A stretch of 64,000 bases of DNA from Ciborinia camelliae (Eukaryota; Ascomycota; Leotiomycetes; Helotiales; Sclerotiniaceae): NCBI GenBank assembly GCA_025890175.1, contig JANPYM010000005.1, positions 1,440,440 through 1,504,439 of the forward strand, read 5' to 3'. The stretch's first letter is position 1. Each line of letters opens with the position of its first letter. Of the stretch, positions 47,777 through 60,292 are shown piece after piece. The notes beneath the pieces were generated by a model, which searched no databases, was not told the origin of the DNA, and saw nothing but the letters and a program-made list of their open reading frames with translations. The position numbers and the translations under genes were made by a program.

Positions 47777-49385
47777 TTATCCCATGATCATGCCCTTCAT
47801 GCCAGCCATATCTCCCTCCTTGGCAGCGATCTCGAAGTATCCATATATAATACTATAGTTATGTCAGTTCTTGATAGAGATGGGTAATATTGGAATAAAT
47901 ATGCTTACGTGACAGCCAATAAGATACCGGTACCGGATCCAAGAGCTCCCATCAAGTCACTACCAACGGAAAGAGCACCAATACAGGCACCACCGAAAGC
48001 GGCAGCAGTAGGAATGATGCGCTTCAACTCCTTATACATGCTTTGTTCTCTGTGACCAGCCATGACGAGGCCTTGATCTTTGAGTTGCTTAGCAACGTCT
48101 CTTGGGCTAGAGCCGGAAACATCAATCCAGGTCTTGGAGAAGATGGCACACGCAACCAGCATATAGATAATGTAGACGGCAGCGTGAATTGGATCGAGGA
48201 GAGCATCGGTGAAGTTCAATGGTGGAGACATGTAGTATGCAATACCGGAGGTAGCGAAAAGTTGTGCTGAGCCCTCCTTTGCCTCCCAAACACCGAAAAG
48301 TTGGACAAGTAAGTTCTCGGAGAAGCGAGAGTACAGCATCTGGGAGATGAGGAAGACGTTGGAGGAGAGGGCGGATTGAAGCATAATTGGCATGTTAGAG
48401 GTGTAGAAGAGACGAACTGGGTAAGATCCACGAGCACCGCGTTGGCGGGAAGATTTGACTGGAATCTCAACGCGGAAACCTTGGAGGTAGATTACGGCTG
48501 CGAAGACGACGAGAGTAGCCAAGAGGTTCATGATGTTGGGAAGGTTTTGTCTATAGAAAGCCTCTTGGAGAGCACGTTGCTTGTTTGGCCATGTCAAGAG
48601 CAAGTGGAAGAGCGCAATAACAGCACCCTCGAATTCTGGACCACGACCGGTGTTAATGGTGATGGGGGAGAATGCTTTCCAGATGATAGACTCGCAGATG
48701 TTGGTAGCGATGAAGAGGGAAATACCACTGCCAAGACCATATCCCTTTTGGAGGAGCTCATCAAGGAGAATGACAATCAAACCAGCAACAACCAATTGAA
48801 GGATGAGAAGGCAGACAACACCGGCACCAAGATCGGATGGTTGGCCGTACAATCCAGTAAAAACATAAACAGTAGCTTGACCCATTGACAAGATAATAGC
48901 GAAGAGCTTTTGCGCAGTTTGATACAACTCGCGATCAGCCTTCAAGTCAAGGTTGACGTCAATCAAGTGTGTACCAGCAAGAAGCTGGAATACCATTCCG
49001 GAGGAGATAATTGGCGTAATACCCAATTCCATCAAAGTACCTCTGTTACTTGCCAACATCATTCTTAACCAGTATAGAGGATCAGAGGTATCTGAGGACA
49101 CGATACCATACAATGGCATTTGGCTCATAACCAAGAATATCACTAATGTCAAACCCGTCCACATCAACTTTTGGGTGAATGGGACCTTTGTCTCGGGTTG
49201 CTGAACCTCAGGGAGGAACGGCGAGAAGGGTTTGATGAGATCGAGGAATCGAACTAGAAAGATACATTGTCAGTATTCTGCAATTGATTGTGGAACGAAA
49301 TTCAAAGGTTTAAAACCTCATGGACACCTATGACGATGTCCATGAGATTCAAAAGGAATAAAAGATGTAACTTACGGCCACTCAT
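47777..49385 (-). CDS. SEC61: Protein translocon subunit Sec61 alpha
   Basis: Three exons (49385-49376, 49253-47909, 47852-47777) with introns of 122 and 56 bp, 476 aa versus 480 in yeast. Sec61 alpha is the ten-helix channel of the ER membrane that translocates secretory proteins and inserts membrane proteins. Diagnostic stretches are [48 protein letters not shown] and [20 protein letters not shown]. The first exon is ten bases (Met-Ser-Gly plus one), giving [13 protein letters not shown]. The last exon completes [13 protein letters not shown] and ends KGMIMG. Both junctions are needed for the conserved termini. Confidence 0.97.
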
Positions 49386-50187
49386 CTTGGCGATTTAATA
49401 TCTGAAAACCTCACAGAAGTGGAAGAAGAAGAATAAGAAGAAGGAGAGTTGAGAAATTCCAGGTCGACACTGTGCTCTTTAATAATGTGTCGCAGATTAT
49501 TATTATACCGCCTGGTGATGTGTTCGAAAAGGAATTCGAACAGATCTCAAAGCTTGGGGTTAATTGAAGGTATTCTCACTAGTAAACTTCGGGACTGGCG
49601 CCTGATTTTAAAGATGTGGCCTTTGTCGAAGAGAAGATTAGTAAGCAGAAATAATTGATGCACTTGAGATCCGAACCCCTTTTATGCAAGAACAAATGAA
49701 AACATGAGACGAATAAGGATTTCTTATTGATTTTTATGCTCTCTATAGGATTTTTACAATGATAATCATCCATTCAAGACACGTCTCTAGCCTCAAAATA
49801 TAGAACGAAGTATTGTGCTGGTATTGTGTTATGTACCTTGAGATTAACCAAGCTACCTATCGAGAGGGTTCATCGATAACGGATCGATCTAATCGATCTA
49901 ACTTATTTGCCCCATTCTGATACGATATAGCCATATTGCTAAGGTTTTCAACAGTCAATACATAAACTCTATCGCAGATCTTTCTTTATTCATGAGTGCA
50001 TCTAAATATAGCCTGATATCATCATGCTCATCTTCTGTCCGACGACATGCCACACATCAAAATCAAAGTCCAAACCTCCCATTTTTACGATCTGAATGCA
50101 AATCACCAACCATCTCGCACCAAATACACCAAGCAACCTCCCCTCTGGCTCAAAAAGTATCTATACCCCCCGTCTAACCCACCCTCT
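49386..50187. other. Intergenic: Sec61 promoter and ATPase 3' flank
   Basis: No gene recognised. AT-rich, with AAGAAG-type purine tracts immediately upstream of the Sec61 start (about 49420-49450). Confidence 0.6.
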
Positions 50188-53100
50188 TTACCAAGCCATC
50201 CTTGCCAACCATCCCTCCGGCCACTTCCTAACACAAAACTTTCTCACCTCATCCGTAAATAGAATCCACATACCAAAGCACAATGGAAAAAAGAAATACT
50301 CCGCCGGAATTGGGCTACTGTTGATTGCAGAAGCCAAACCTGGTATGTAGAGGAAGATGAATATTACGACGAGTGCGAAGGCTATGGCGGGGAAGAGCCA
50401 GAGATTTTGCGTTGCTTTGTTGAAGGCGGGGGGTTGTTGGAAGATCGAGAGACGGCGGGTGCGAGTGGCCTAGTTTCTGGGTTAGCAAAATAGTTGAAAT
50501 TGAAGAGAGTTGAGGGTTTTGAGAAAGGGGAATGGAAAGAGGGGAAGGGTGCCTACCATCAAGTTGAACCACTGCATAATAACCAAATTCACAAAGTAAA
50601 TACTGCTTGCTACCTCCAGCACCCTTTGGACGTACTCATTACTCAAATGTGGCGGATACTTTCCGTATCCCAACCACAAAATTGAAAACGTTACTCCATT
50701 CCTTTGGCAATACCAATATGCCATCGCAAATGACGCAATAGCTTCTTGCACACCTAAAAAGATATACGCATGAAACAGTAATTTCCAATCCACCAATCTG
50801 TCCTTTTTAACATCTCTCGGTTTCCTCAAAAGTACATCAGCCTCCGGTTTCTCATAAGCAAGAACCGTAGCACCAGCGCAATCCGTGAGACAACAAATCA
50901 TAATCATTAGGAAGGAGCTGAGGATTTGAGGGAGACCGAGAATGACATTCGTAAGAATAGGGAGGAATTCGCAAAAGGTTCCGGCAGGAAGGAGGTAGAT
51001 GATGGTTTTCTTGAGATTGTCAAAGACTACACGTCCGTATTTGACGGCTTCAACGACGGCGCTGAAAGAATCGAGAAGGACCATGTCGGCGGCTTCGATG
51101 GCGATGTCCGAGCCACTTCCGAGTGCAATACCAATGTTGGCGGCCTTCAGGGATGGGGCATCGTTGACTCCGTCACCGGTCATGCCTACTATATGCTCAC
51201 GCTTTTGAAATTCTATATTCTTGTTAGACATGTGGATATTGACACATGGAGGGATGTAGGAGCATACCTTTCACAATACGTAGCTTTTGCTCGGGTGTAG
51301 TACGCGCGAAAACGATCTCTTGATATTGACAAAGCTGATCCCACTGATTATCATTCAGAGTAATCAACTCCGGACCACTGAGAGTTATCGATCTCGCATC
51401 TCCATGTTTATGATCCGTATCTTTTTCGGAAATAACTCCACTCGAGATACTCTTTGGAGTCTCCATTCCATTTCTTCCGAGCTTAGAAACATCATGGATC
51501 ATGTCAGTAGGACTACTAATAATGCCACATTCAATAGCAATCGCCTGGGCTGTGAGTTTGAAATCGCCAGTGACCATAAATATTCGAATGCCCGCTCTCC
51601 TGAGAACATGCACCACCTCTGGTATTTCATCTCGGGGAGGATCCACAATACCGACAAGTCCCACTAAAATCAGATCGCAACCCGCTTGTCGCATAATTTC
51701 GGCCTCAAAAGTGTTATTTTCGGGTTTATGCTGCGTTTGATGACCGGAGAGGACCTTTCTTGCAAGTAAAATGACCCGCTTTCCCTGACTCGACCACCTG
51801 TTTTTAATCTCGTCAATAGATGTCTTCATATCCGCATCTAATTTGTGTACATGACCATCGTTGCCAACATATTTAGTGCAACGTTCCACGAGAATATCTG
51901 GGGCCCCCTTGATGGTCAATAGAAGATCTTCCCTTCTCCATGCCGCTAGCTCCTCAGGTGATACTGCAAGTTCCAAGCCTTCAGGATTAGATAGTGCCAA
52001 AGTTCTGATCATGAATTTGTTTTTGCTGTTGAATGCCAGCTCAAAAGTCTTTTTCCACAGCATTTGCAATTGTCGAACCTCTCCAAGAGTTTGTGATAAC
52101 CGAAGAACTGCTTGATCTGTCGCATCTCCCGCAATCTTCCGTTCCACAAGAGGTAGATTAAGCGTAGCAGCGTCGAATTCACCGGCGTTGCAAAGACCTG
52201 CGAGGGAACGTAATTGAGCCACAGAATTGGTAGTACTGCCATTGGAATTTTGGAATTCGACGGCTTGTTCCGGAGTCATTGTTTTATCTGCGACAGAACA
52301 CTCAGTTGCAAACATTTTATTCTAAGCGAACAATTAGCAAAAGGCCCCGAAGAATTCAAAGATAAGTGTCACTGATATTACCTTGGTTAGAGTTCCCGTT
52401 TTATCCGAGCAAATAACCGACACAGCTCCCAAAGTCTCAACAGTTTTTAGTGACTTACATAAAACCTGGTTTCTCTTCATAATATTCGCTGTAATGGTCA
52501 ACGAAGCAGTTAATGCGATCGGCAAACCCTCGGGAATGAAGGCAACTGCCACGGTCACAATATCTTAACACTTATTAGCCAAACCCCCTTTCCAATTTTC
52601 AGTGATGGAACAGATAAGCGAGAGAAGGAATCACATACCAACAATCAATCCGGCAGTGGTAATCCAGTCAGGATGAGCATGTCGTAACCATGCGCTCCAA
52701 CAGATGATGACAACTATGTTGAAGAACACCATAATGGAACAAATTATTATGATGAACCTCAAGATCTCTTTCTGCAGTGTAGTCAAACCTGACTTTGGGG
52801 TATTCGTCAATGCAGCAATCTTTCCAAACACCGTTTTGTCTCCCGTGCTCACAGTAACTCCTATAGCACTTCCAGAGATACAATGAGTTCCCTGCATACC
52901 AATATTATGCGTCTCCAAATAATTGAGATCTGTTTTCTCAATGGAGCCAGGAATAGGTTGCGATTCTCCGGTCAAAATAGAGCGATCGAATTTAGCATCG
53001 GACGAAATTTCAACGAATCGAACATCTGCGGGTAGCTTGTTCCCAGATTTTATGTAGAGGATATCGCCGGGCACGAGATCGGGCGCAGCAAGTCCTATGC

Positions 53101-53909
53101 GGTTGCCACTGCGGAGGGCGAGGCAATCGTCTGGAAGCATGCCCGAAATGGATGCCATTGTCCGAGAAGATGACCAATCTTGCCATGCATTGAATAGGGC
53201 CTGGATCACGAAGACGGCATAGAGGACAATTGCAAGGGCTAGATTGGCCTGTGCTGGATTTGGTTCTCCGAGTGGCTTGTAGGTAATCGTGACCAGGATA
53301 CCACCGATCAATAACACGGATCCAAATCCACCAAACAGATATCCAAGGACTAAATATTTACAGCATTAGCGAGTGTTACAATAAATGATAGAGATTAATG
53401 TGATGCCAATAGATGAAAATAGACTTGCCCCTCCAGAACAAGTCAGACGGTGGCTTCGACGGCATATTCTTTCCAAACTCTTTGGTCTTGACCTCGACCT
53501 GTTCCTTTGAGAGACCCTGGGCAAGTGATGTCTCCAACCGACTTATAACCTCATCTGTCGACAAAGTATGCCATTCCAGATCACCAAGCTCAGCAGCCGC
53601 ATCTTTCTTCGCATGAGCTGCTTCAACCCTTTGCTTTTCTTTAGTTTCTTCGATCGCAAAGGAAACTGTGCGGTAGGTGATTGGTAGAGCAGTTGCTGGA
53701 TCAATGGATACTCTGCCACGCCTTGAGCTCGTAACCGATAATTGTGAGCTGTTTGTATTTGTTCGAGCAATTCTAGGAAGTATGCTTGTTTGCCTGCCTG
53801 CTTCTTCATCTTGAGCGCCAAATCTGATTCGAACTTCGGGTCTAGGTTGGACGTGAAAGATTTCATCGTCACGATCTTCTGATGAGGTATACACGGCTTT
53901 CTCCGTCAT
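50188..53909 (-). CDS. Type II P-type cation ATPase, Na+/K+-ATPase alpha-like
   Basis: Six exons (53909-53429, 53349-52639, 52563-52382, 52321-51268, 51212-50557, 50469-50188), 1121 aa. It couples ATP hydrolysis to cation transport through a phospho-aspartate intermediate. Visible motifs are LTGES (actuator), FIPEGLP (helix 4 ion site), CSDKTGTLT (phosphorylated Asp), KGAPD, MVTGD and MTGDGVNDAP. The C-terminal helices with LAYEKPEADVL resemble Na+/K+- and H+/K+-ATPases (type IIC) more than fungal ENA or SERCA pumps. Ion specificity cannot be read from sequence. Intron 1 is GC-AG (GCAAGT donor); the GT two bases later would break the frame. The long N-terminus is charged and Ser-rich. The last exon restores helices 9-10 and ends in GWLARMAW. 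Confidence 0.93.
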
Positions 53910-55978
53910 ATTTGTGATTGCTATTAGTGGTGTATGGAAAGTTTAAAGTTGTAGTAGAGGACGAGAGATTTCGCAGAATACGTCCCCGTTGGATGATTTA
54001 CCAATGCCGCAATTGGCAGACAAGTAGGTGAAGGAGTTGAGCTAATATTATAGCACGAGAGCTCTGTTTGGAGCCGCGCCACCTAGCCGTTTAATGGTAG
54101 AAAAGTGGACAAGGAAGCCAAAGATTAAACGGAATAATATGACTAGAATGGGAAAGAATATGGGATTTGAAAGAAACTCGATGACTTCTGAGTAGGTAAC
54201 TTGAATATTGAAGGTGGGCTGACGAATTTAAGATAACCAGAAAAGCCCATACCATGAATTTCAGCAATATAGTAACAAACAGACTTGCGCACTTACAGGG
54301 AGATGGGGCAATGCAAAGATTTTCTTGCAGAGTGAATAGTCAACAATGAATACCAATCTTGACCTTTCTTTAACAAAACCTACCTACCTGTAACTGTGTC
54401 CTGCCAAAAGCGGTGGGCGCAACATGGGAGCATATAACAATTTCCTGATTCCGATATATATTCCGTGGGTAAATTTCGCATTTGATGAAAGTAGCACAAG
54501 CTGTTTCCATCATCCTCCAGCCGCGACTGCACATAATACACCCGTGGACATTCACTTTGCATTCCAGACGCCGAATCTGGTCTAGATCTGTAACCGATAG
54601 GCGTAATCTGACAGCGACATATGCTCAAAATTCGAATGTAACAAAACATGAGCATGGTACTCAATTCCTGCATGTTGGCGCTACATCAAATCGCTCATAC
54701 AAAACTATCTTTGATCTCTTTGTTATCAAATTGTTAGAAACTTGGTCTATGATAGCATTGCTGGAGGACACCGATTCACCCTCCGGAGTCCATCCCGTAG
54801 GTAGTCCTAGCTGCCAAAATTATATTGATATCTGGGCGATAAATCCCTCATGGACTGAATAATACGATGGTATAGTGGCTCATCACTGGGACAATTGGTG
54901 TTTGTTGAGGAGATTTTCCCGTGGCAAATTCAGTTCTATTGCATAATATATAGTGTTATTTGCAATGTCTCACGACATTCTCAAATGCACATTTGAAGAC
55001 CTCGGGACTTTGACAAGATTATTTATTGATATTGATATTGATATTGATATTGAATAAGGAATCCATATCAGAAACCGTTCGAAGACTGCCCGGGTTTGTT
55101 TGCAGATCGCTTCGCTTGCTTCTTCATTCCAAATTCAAGCTTTTTGGGGAAGCTGGAGGAATTTTAGCTCATCAATATGTCCCTGAAAGCTGTCGAGTAT
55201 TAAAATTGCTGGGTTGGCACGGTCGCTTGGTAATTTCCATGTGGGCGGTAACCTTAAGTTGACATGTCTGATGCTAGATTGTTGGTCGGTAGTCCTCGTT
55301 CTTCATCCTCCTCTCGCATCCAATCATGTCGCGAATTCCCTCACATTGTTGAGAACTTCAATTGATCAATAAAGCAATTCAACATAAAGTTTTGTATTGT
55401 CGAAATACCTCAGTATCGTGGTCGAGGAGAAATGTGGAACGTAAACCATAGAGTCCTTAGCGGCTGCCAGATATTCGTCAATTAAATCTTTATAGATTAT
55501 TGTCGGCAATATTCACTGTTCTCTGCGTTCCCCATCTACAAGATTCGAAGCCTTTCAATGAATTGAGTAGAATGAAAGGCTTGGTCGTGAAAGATGATGT
55601 CGGAATTGTTCGATGTGATCATACAAGGATGTACAAATGAATAGTTTCGCAAAGTACCACTGTAGGTATCTATGGTGTGAACTTCTACGTTGTAGTAATT
55701 CCTATTTTCCGACCCGATGCACAGAAGCAAAGTACAACAAAGTACCTAGTTGCTAGCCTCGTGTAAGACCTCATGTCACTCCTTGTTTCATTCTCGTGGA
55801 TTTTCGTAGGGCTGGATCTTGGCCAGATCTTGGCCACGCTTTTTATTAATGACCATGTAACCATAGACTTGTCACGAGCTATTGAAGCTAGCAAATTTTT
55901 GGGATTTTGAGACCAATTATGTGGCGTGGGGTTGGTGATCTGCGTCATTTATGCCTATGGGCACAACGTTGATGCCTT
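53910..55978. other. Intergenic, 2 kb, no supported gene
   Basis: ATPase promoter on the left, 3' flank of the tRNA isopentenyltransferase on the right. A 126-codon plus-strand frame (54482-54862) lacks motifs and splice partners. A TTGATA hexamer repeat lies at about 55026-55052. Confidence 0.5.
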
Positions 55979-57421
55979 TCAAGTAGCGGCTGGTGATGTG
56001 CTGCTACCCTTTTCATCAAGAGACCTACCGTTTGCGCCATCTCTCTGCAGCTTCTTTGCCATTCGTCGGTGCGCGCGGGTTGTAGAATGGACTTGCCCTT
56101 GGCCTTCAGTCATAATGACAGTATGACAGATTTCGCATTTCTTTGGGACCCAATGGGCTTTGCTCCGAAAGTGCTCCAAGGACTTTTCAGGGTTTAAAAA
56201 TTCCCCAGCTAAATCTGACAGTTCTCTCGGCGTAGGGAGCTCGTTGCCAAGAACAAATTGTTGTGTTATGTTAATAGCAGGGCCTGATACATTCTCCAAC
56301 CATGATGAAACATCTGTCCCATCGAAGAGATATAGTTTATCTAGATTATTCTCTTCAACAAGCTTTGGTATCAATTTCAAGCTGATCCATCGAATTTGGC
56401 GCTTAGAATACTGCCTGGTAGCCGCCTTCATTTTGTCTAAAGAGTCATCACGAAGAATATCTTCCTTTTTGGGGCTTTCGCTCTCATTTTTGAGGGCGGT
56501 TAGGTATTGCTCGAACTCTTTCCAGCCAATAGAGGCCCATATCCCACGAGAAAGATCAAGATCAGCGCCAGTACGAATGTACTGTTGACGAATTGCCTCC
56601 ATAGATTTGACTTCATCTAGTAAGCCTACATCAATCATCTTATCGACTCGTTTGTCAAGCCTCAATTTGAGGGCATCTGATTTCGCATGGACCCAGAATA
56701 ATAATGGCGAACCTATCTCGAACGTGCTTTGAGAGCTTGAGTTGCCGTCCAAAGTTGTCTGGGTTATAGCTTTGGTCTCTTTCTGCTCCTTGTAAATATC
56801 GGAGGCCTTCTTTCCACTTGTCAAGAATATTTGGAGTGATGTTTGAATCTTGCGTCGATCATTGGGATGCCACCGCGCAGCCATAAGCGGATCGACCTCT
56901 CTCAATCGATCTAATATTTGTTCCGTAGGTGCATCGAGTATGGGGAATTGCTTGGATAATGCTTCTATAGAAAGCTGTTCATCCAGTCCTTCTCCGGAAG
57001 CTTTTCCGGAGACGAGCTCATCTTCGAATAGAAGGGATTGTGTATAGTAGTGAGTCCCACCTACTACAATAGGTAATCGTCCCCTTGATCGAATCTCTTG
57101 AATTATCTGGCTGGCCCGCTTCTTAAATGTTCCCACGGTCCATGTTTCCGCATCTAGGGGAATAAAACCAAGCAAGTGATGGGGGATGCCATTTTGTTCT
57201 TCGATGGTAATTTTGTTTGTAATGATAGGTAGGCCTTCGTACATTTGCATAGCATCGCCATTGATTATTTCGCCATTAAATCGCGTCGCGAGGTCGATCG
57301 CTAGCTGTAGAATGATTAGCCTTCATTCTCAGATCGGAACCCGCAGACTTGCTTGTGATTTTCCGGTACCAGTCGCACCGAGAATAAATATCAAAGGATC
57401 TTTGGGGACTATCTGAGCCAT
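55979..57421 (-). CDS. MOD5: tRNA dimethylallyltransferase (isopentenyltransferase)
   Basis: Two exons (57421-57353, 57304-55979), 464 aa. It transfers the dimethylallyl group to A37 of tRNAs reading UNN codons, acting in cytosol and mitochondria. The P-loop GATGTGKS (15-22) is completed by the second exon (QLAIDLA), followed by the conserved INGDAMQMYEGLPIITNK and VVGGTHYY. A C-terminal C2H2 finger, CEICHTV then HSTTRAHRR (about 413-437), is typical of eukaryotic Mod5-type enzymes and helps tRNA binding. The intron (57352-57305) is GC-AG with the classical GCAAGT donor. No GT alternative keeps the frame. This N-terminus is easily missed if only GT donors are allowed. Confidence 0.94.
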
Positions 57422-57973
57422 CGTGGATAAATTTCTATATTTGCTATATATTCGATGCAACATTAGGAGGAAGGAAGCCTTTAGTCTAGTGAAGGCACAA
57501 CTAAATTAATAGAACTTTTAATACCTAATATTAGTGGGTCAGCCTAGTCAGCCTAGTCAGCCTAGTCAGCCTCGTCGGCCTCGTCAGCCTTGCCAGTACG
57601 GCTAAAATATAAGACTTCAAGTTGGACATTAAGATTGTGGTACTCAATGTTGATGCGAGTTTTGGAAACCAGAACTCGACTTAGGTATTCATTCATCTGG
57701 AAAATGGCACAAATATCACGTCTAACTGTTTGAACAGAAATTTAGACGAAGTGGTAAATCCGAAAGCTCACCGGGAGCGAGCGTATATTGTAAGTAAGTA
57801 TTGCTTCTCACCATTCATTCAGCAAGACAATGATAAGCTGTAAGGATGGGATGAGAAAAATGAAGACGAATTAATTTGACTTTATTGCCCAGTAACTCCT
57901 TACGTACTACCTATAAATGCTGATATGCAGCCCATAACGCCTTGCTAAAGAATATCTAACTATCGATCAGATT
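57422..57973. other. Intergenic with GTCAGCCTA tandem repeat
   Basis: Promoter of MOD5 and 3' flank of ORC2. A 9-bp repeat of GTCAGCCTA/GTCAGCCTC units lies at about 57538-57590. No gene recognised. Confidence 0.65.
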
Positions 57974-59821
57974 TTATGATACAATATCCTCTAGAATATT
58001 TTCTAGTTCTTCTTTTCTAAAGGGCACAAAAAGCATTTCCGTTCCTAAAGCATCTTTCCTACTCTCTATCATCTGATGATCATGGAACCTAAGAAAAAAT
58101 TAGCCATCTAGTGGTTATCAACGTTCAATTGGAAAAACTCACTCTTTCAGCAACGTTCTGAAATTCATCTCATTGCTGCAAATAAACTCCTCCACCGCTT
58201 TCTGGTACAGTACCCTGTATTCTACACCGGTTTCAATCTTCCTACTAGCAGCTCCATGTACCCCATCCTCATCATCGCCGACGTTATGTTCACCTACAGG
58301 GTTCTCGTCCATAGCTGCAAGTTGTTCCCCTACCAAGACCCTGAAGAGACTTTTTGCATTCTCTGGTAAACTCTTGAGCACAAAGCTCACACCACCTTTG
58401 CCTCCTACTTTGCGTCCGCTTCGTCCGAGAAGGTCATGTACCTCATCTACAACATCGACTTCTATTGTGTAGGGTAAGAAGGTCGTACAATCATGAAAAA
58501 GGAAGTTAAAAGCTGAACGAAGCGAACTATCCCAAAGCAAATGGAAGGAAGGGTGGTCTACAGACAAAACTAAATGTACTCGGGGGTGAGAACTCAAGCG
58601 TGAGAGTATCATTTGGGATGCAGGGCGACGAAGAGCAGATCCTCCGTCAATAGAGTGGATAATGAGAGTCACATGTTGAGTCTTGTCTTCATCCAATAGA
58701 TTTGTGAGATTTTCAAGCATTTCTGCGGGCTGTGAACCTATTTTTGTGCCATTACCGGAGATGGAACCTGCTACTGTATTCAGAAGATCTCGGATTGTAA
58801 GGTTTTGTACATAGCCATTTACAATGACTATTCTTTCTCGGGAATGGTCGGACATTGTATTATAGATCTGCTCTGCAAATTTGAGAAGAAGAGACCGTTT
58901 TGACCCCCAACCGTAGACACAAATGTTGAAGTTCTGACTGAGCTCAAATTGCCATTGGTTGAAAGATTTGGTATGTACATCTTGTAGGAAGTTCATATCG
59001 TCTTCATGCTGGTCTTCATAGCTCCGGGCAAGACTAAAATACTCTTCATGGTCGAGTAATGCCAAGGAAGACAAATTCGAATTTGCAGTTTTAGATCTGC
59101 CGGGTCGATTTTGTGAGAAATACAGTTCGTGCGAAGCAATATCCTGGGGCGGTGTCAATGATTTCTGTCGAGATTTTGTCCCTTTTGATCGCTCTAGTCG
59201 ACCACGCTTGGAAGGCGTTGACGGTTCGCCTATACCCTGATTTGTATCGTCATTCTCTATTTCAGCTTCCTCATCCTCCTCCGTATCATATATTTGGTTC
59301 GCAATATCTTCCTCGTCATCATCATTATCGCTTGTGTTTCCAAGTACTGTACGCTCAATGAGTGTTCTAGTACTTTTCCTTCTGGCTGATCGATCGATGT
59401 TGCGTCGAAGGCGTGGAGTTTCGTCTGTCCCAGTTATACCTTTGCCCTTGATAGGTGTTGCGAAGAGCTTATTGTCATGCCGTATAGACTTAGGGGTAGA
59501 CTGATTCTGAGCTTTGATCGGGTTCAAGGTTGGACGGCTGGGTGACCCATCATCCTCTGGCCGAGATTCTGGTAGCGCATCATTATCATGAACCCGATTT
59601 ATTTCGCTATCCTTGGCAGAATCTTCCGAATCAACAATGTTTTCTTTCTCCACCGCAGATGATCGACTCCGTTTGCTTGAGCTCTTGGTATCTGGAGAGA
59701 CGAGATCTTTAGATGAGTGATGTATTTCTGCCGAAAATCGATTACTTGATCGAGTTCGTTTCACAGTATGATCCTCGTCGCCATTTGTTCTTGCTTTTCC
59801 ATCTTGTTCTTTTCTCTTCAT
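57974..59821 (-). CDS. ORC2: Origin recognition complex subunit 2
   Basis: Two exons (59821-58143, 58088-57974) with a 54-bp intron, 597 aa. ORC2 is part of the six-subunit complex that marks replication origins and loads MCM helicase. Residues 1-240 are basic, Ser/Asp/Glu-rich and disordered with nuclear-localisation-like KRTRSS and KRSRSS. The conserved domain starts at about 290 with NFNICVYGWGSKRSLLLKFA (the degenerate Walker A of Orc2), followed by IIHSIDGG and HLVLSVDHPSFHLLWD. A C-terminal winged helix ends in the second exon: FHDHQMIESRKDALG, then EELENILEDI. The degenerate AAA motif is normal for Orc2, which does not hydrolyse ATP. Confidence 0.94.
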
Positions 59822-60292
59822 TGCGGGCTTGAGGGTGTTACGTTTATCCGAACCAACATTTGAATGGAGAGAATATATTATATACCTAGGTATACCCCTT
59901 GAATTTCACAAGGCTGTCAATTAAATTGTCCAATTAAATCCTGAGAAATTCAGAGGATCAGTGAATTTCCATCACGGGCAGGAGGGCAGGGAAGAGGGCA
60001 GGGCAGGTACCACTATTAACTAGGTAGGTACTAGGTACCTAGGTAATAAGGTATTACATAATCGCAAGGCTAAACGCGGGGACTCGTGGTTGCCTAGTAT
60101 AGTCACGTCCGACCTTCGACCCTTGTAAGTAAACAAAAAGCGCTCAAGCATTTAAATGTAAGATCTTACTTTCCAGAAATGGTCTACGAACGGCTTTAAA
60201 CGCTCTGGACGACCAACATCCTCAATTGCTGGACTGCTAATTAGATTTGCAAGTGCTTCTCTATTAATCATTTGCAATTTGCTACCTTGATT
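59822..60292. promoter_or_regulatory. Divergent promoter region ORC2 / Cut12-like gene
   Basis: The 471 bp between the two start codons hold a TACCTAGGTA-motif cluster (about 60005-60050) but no gene. Replication-origin and spindle-pole genes share this interval. No specific cell-cycle site was identified. Confidence 0.5.

Noticed and set aside
54482..54862. 126-codon plus-strand frame
   Set aside because: No motif, no signal peptide and no plausible splice continuation; length is within chance for AT-rich DNA.
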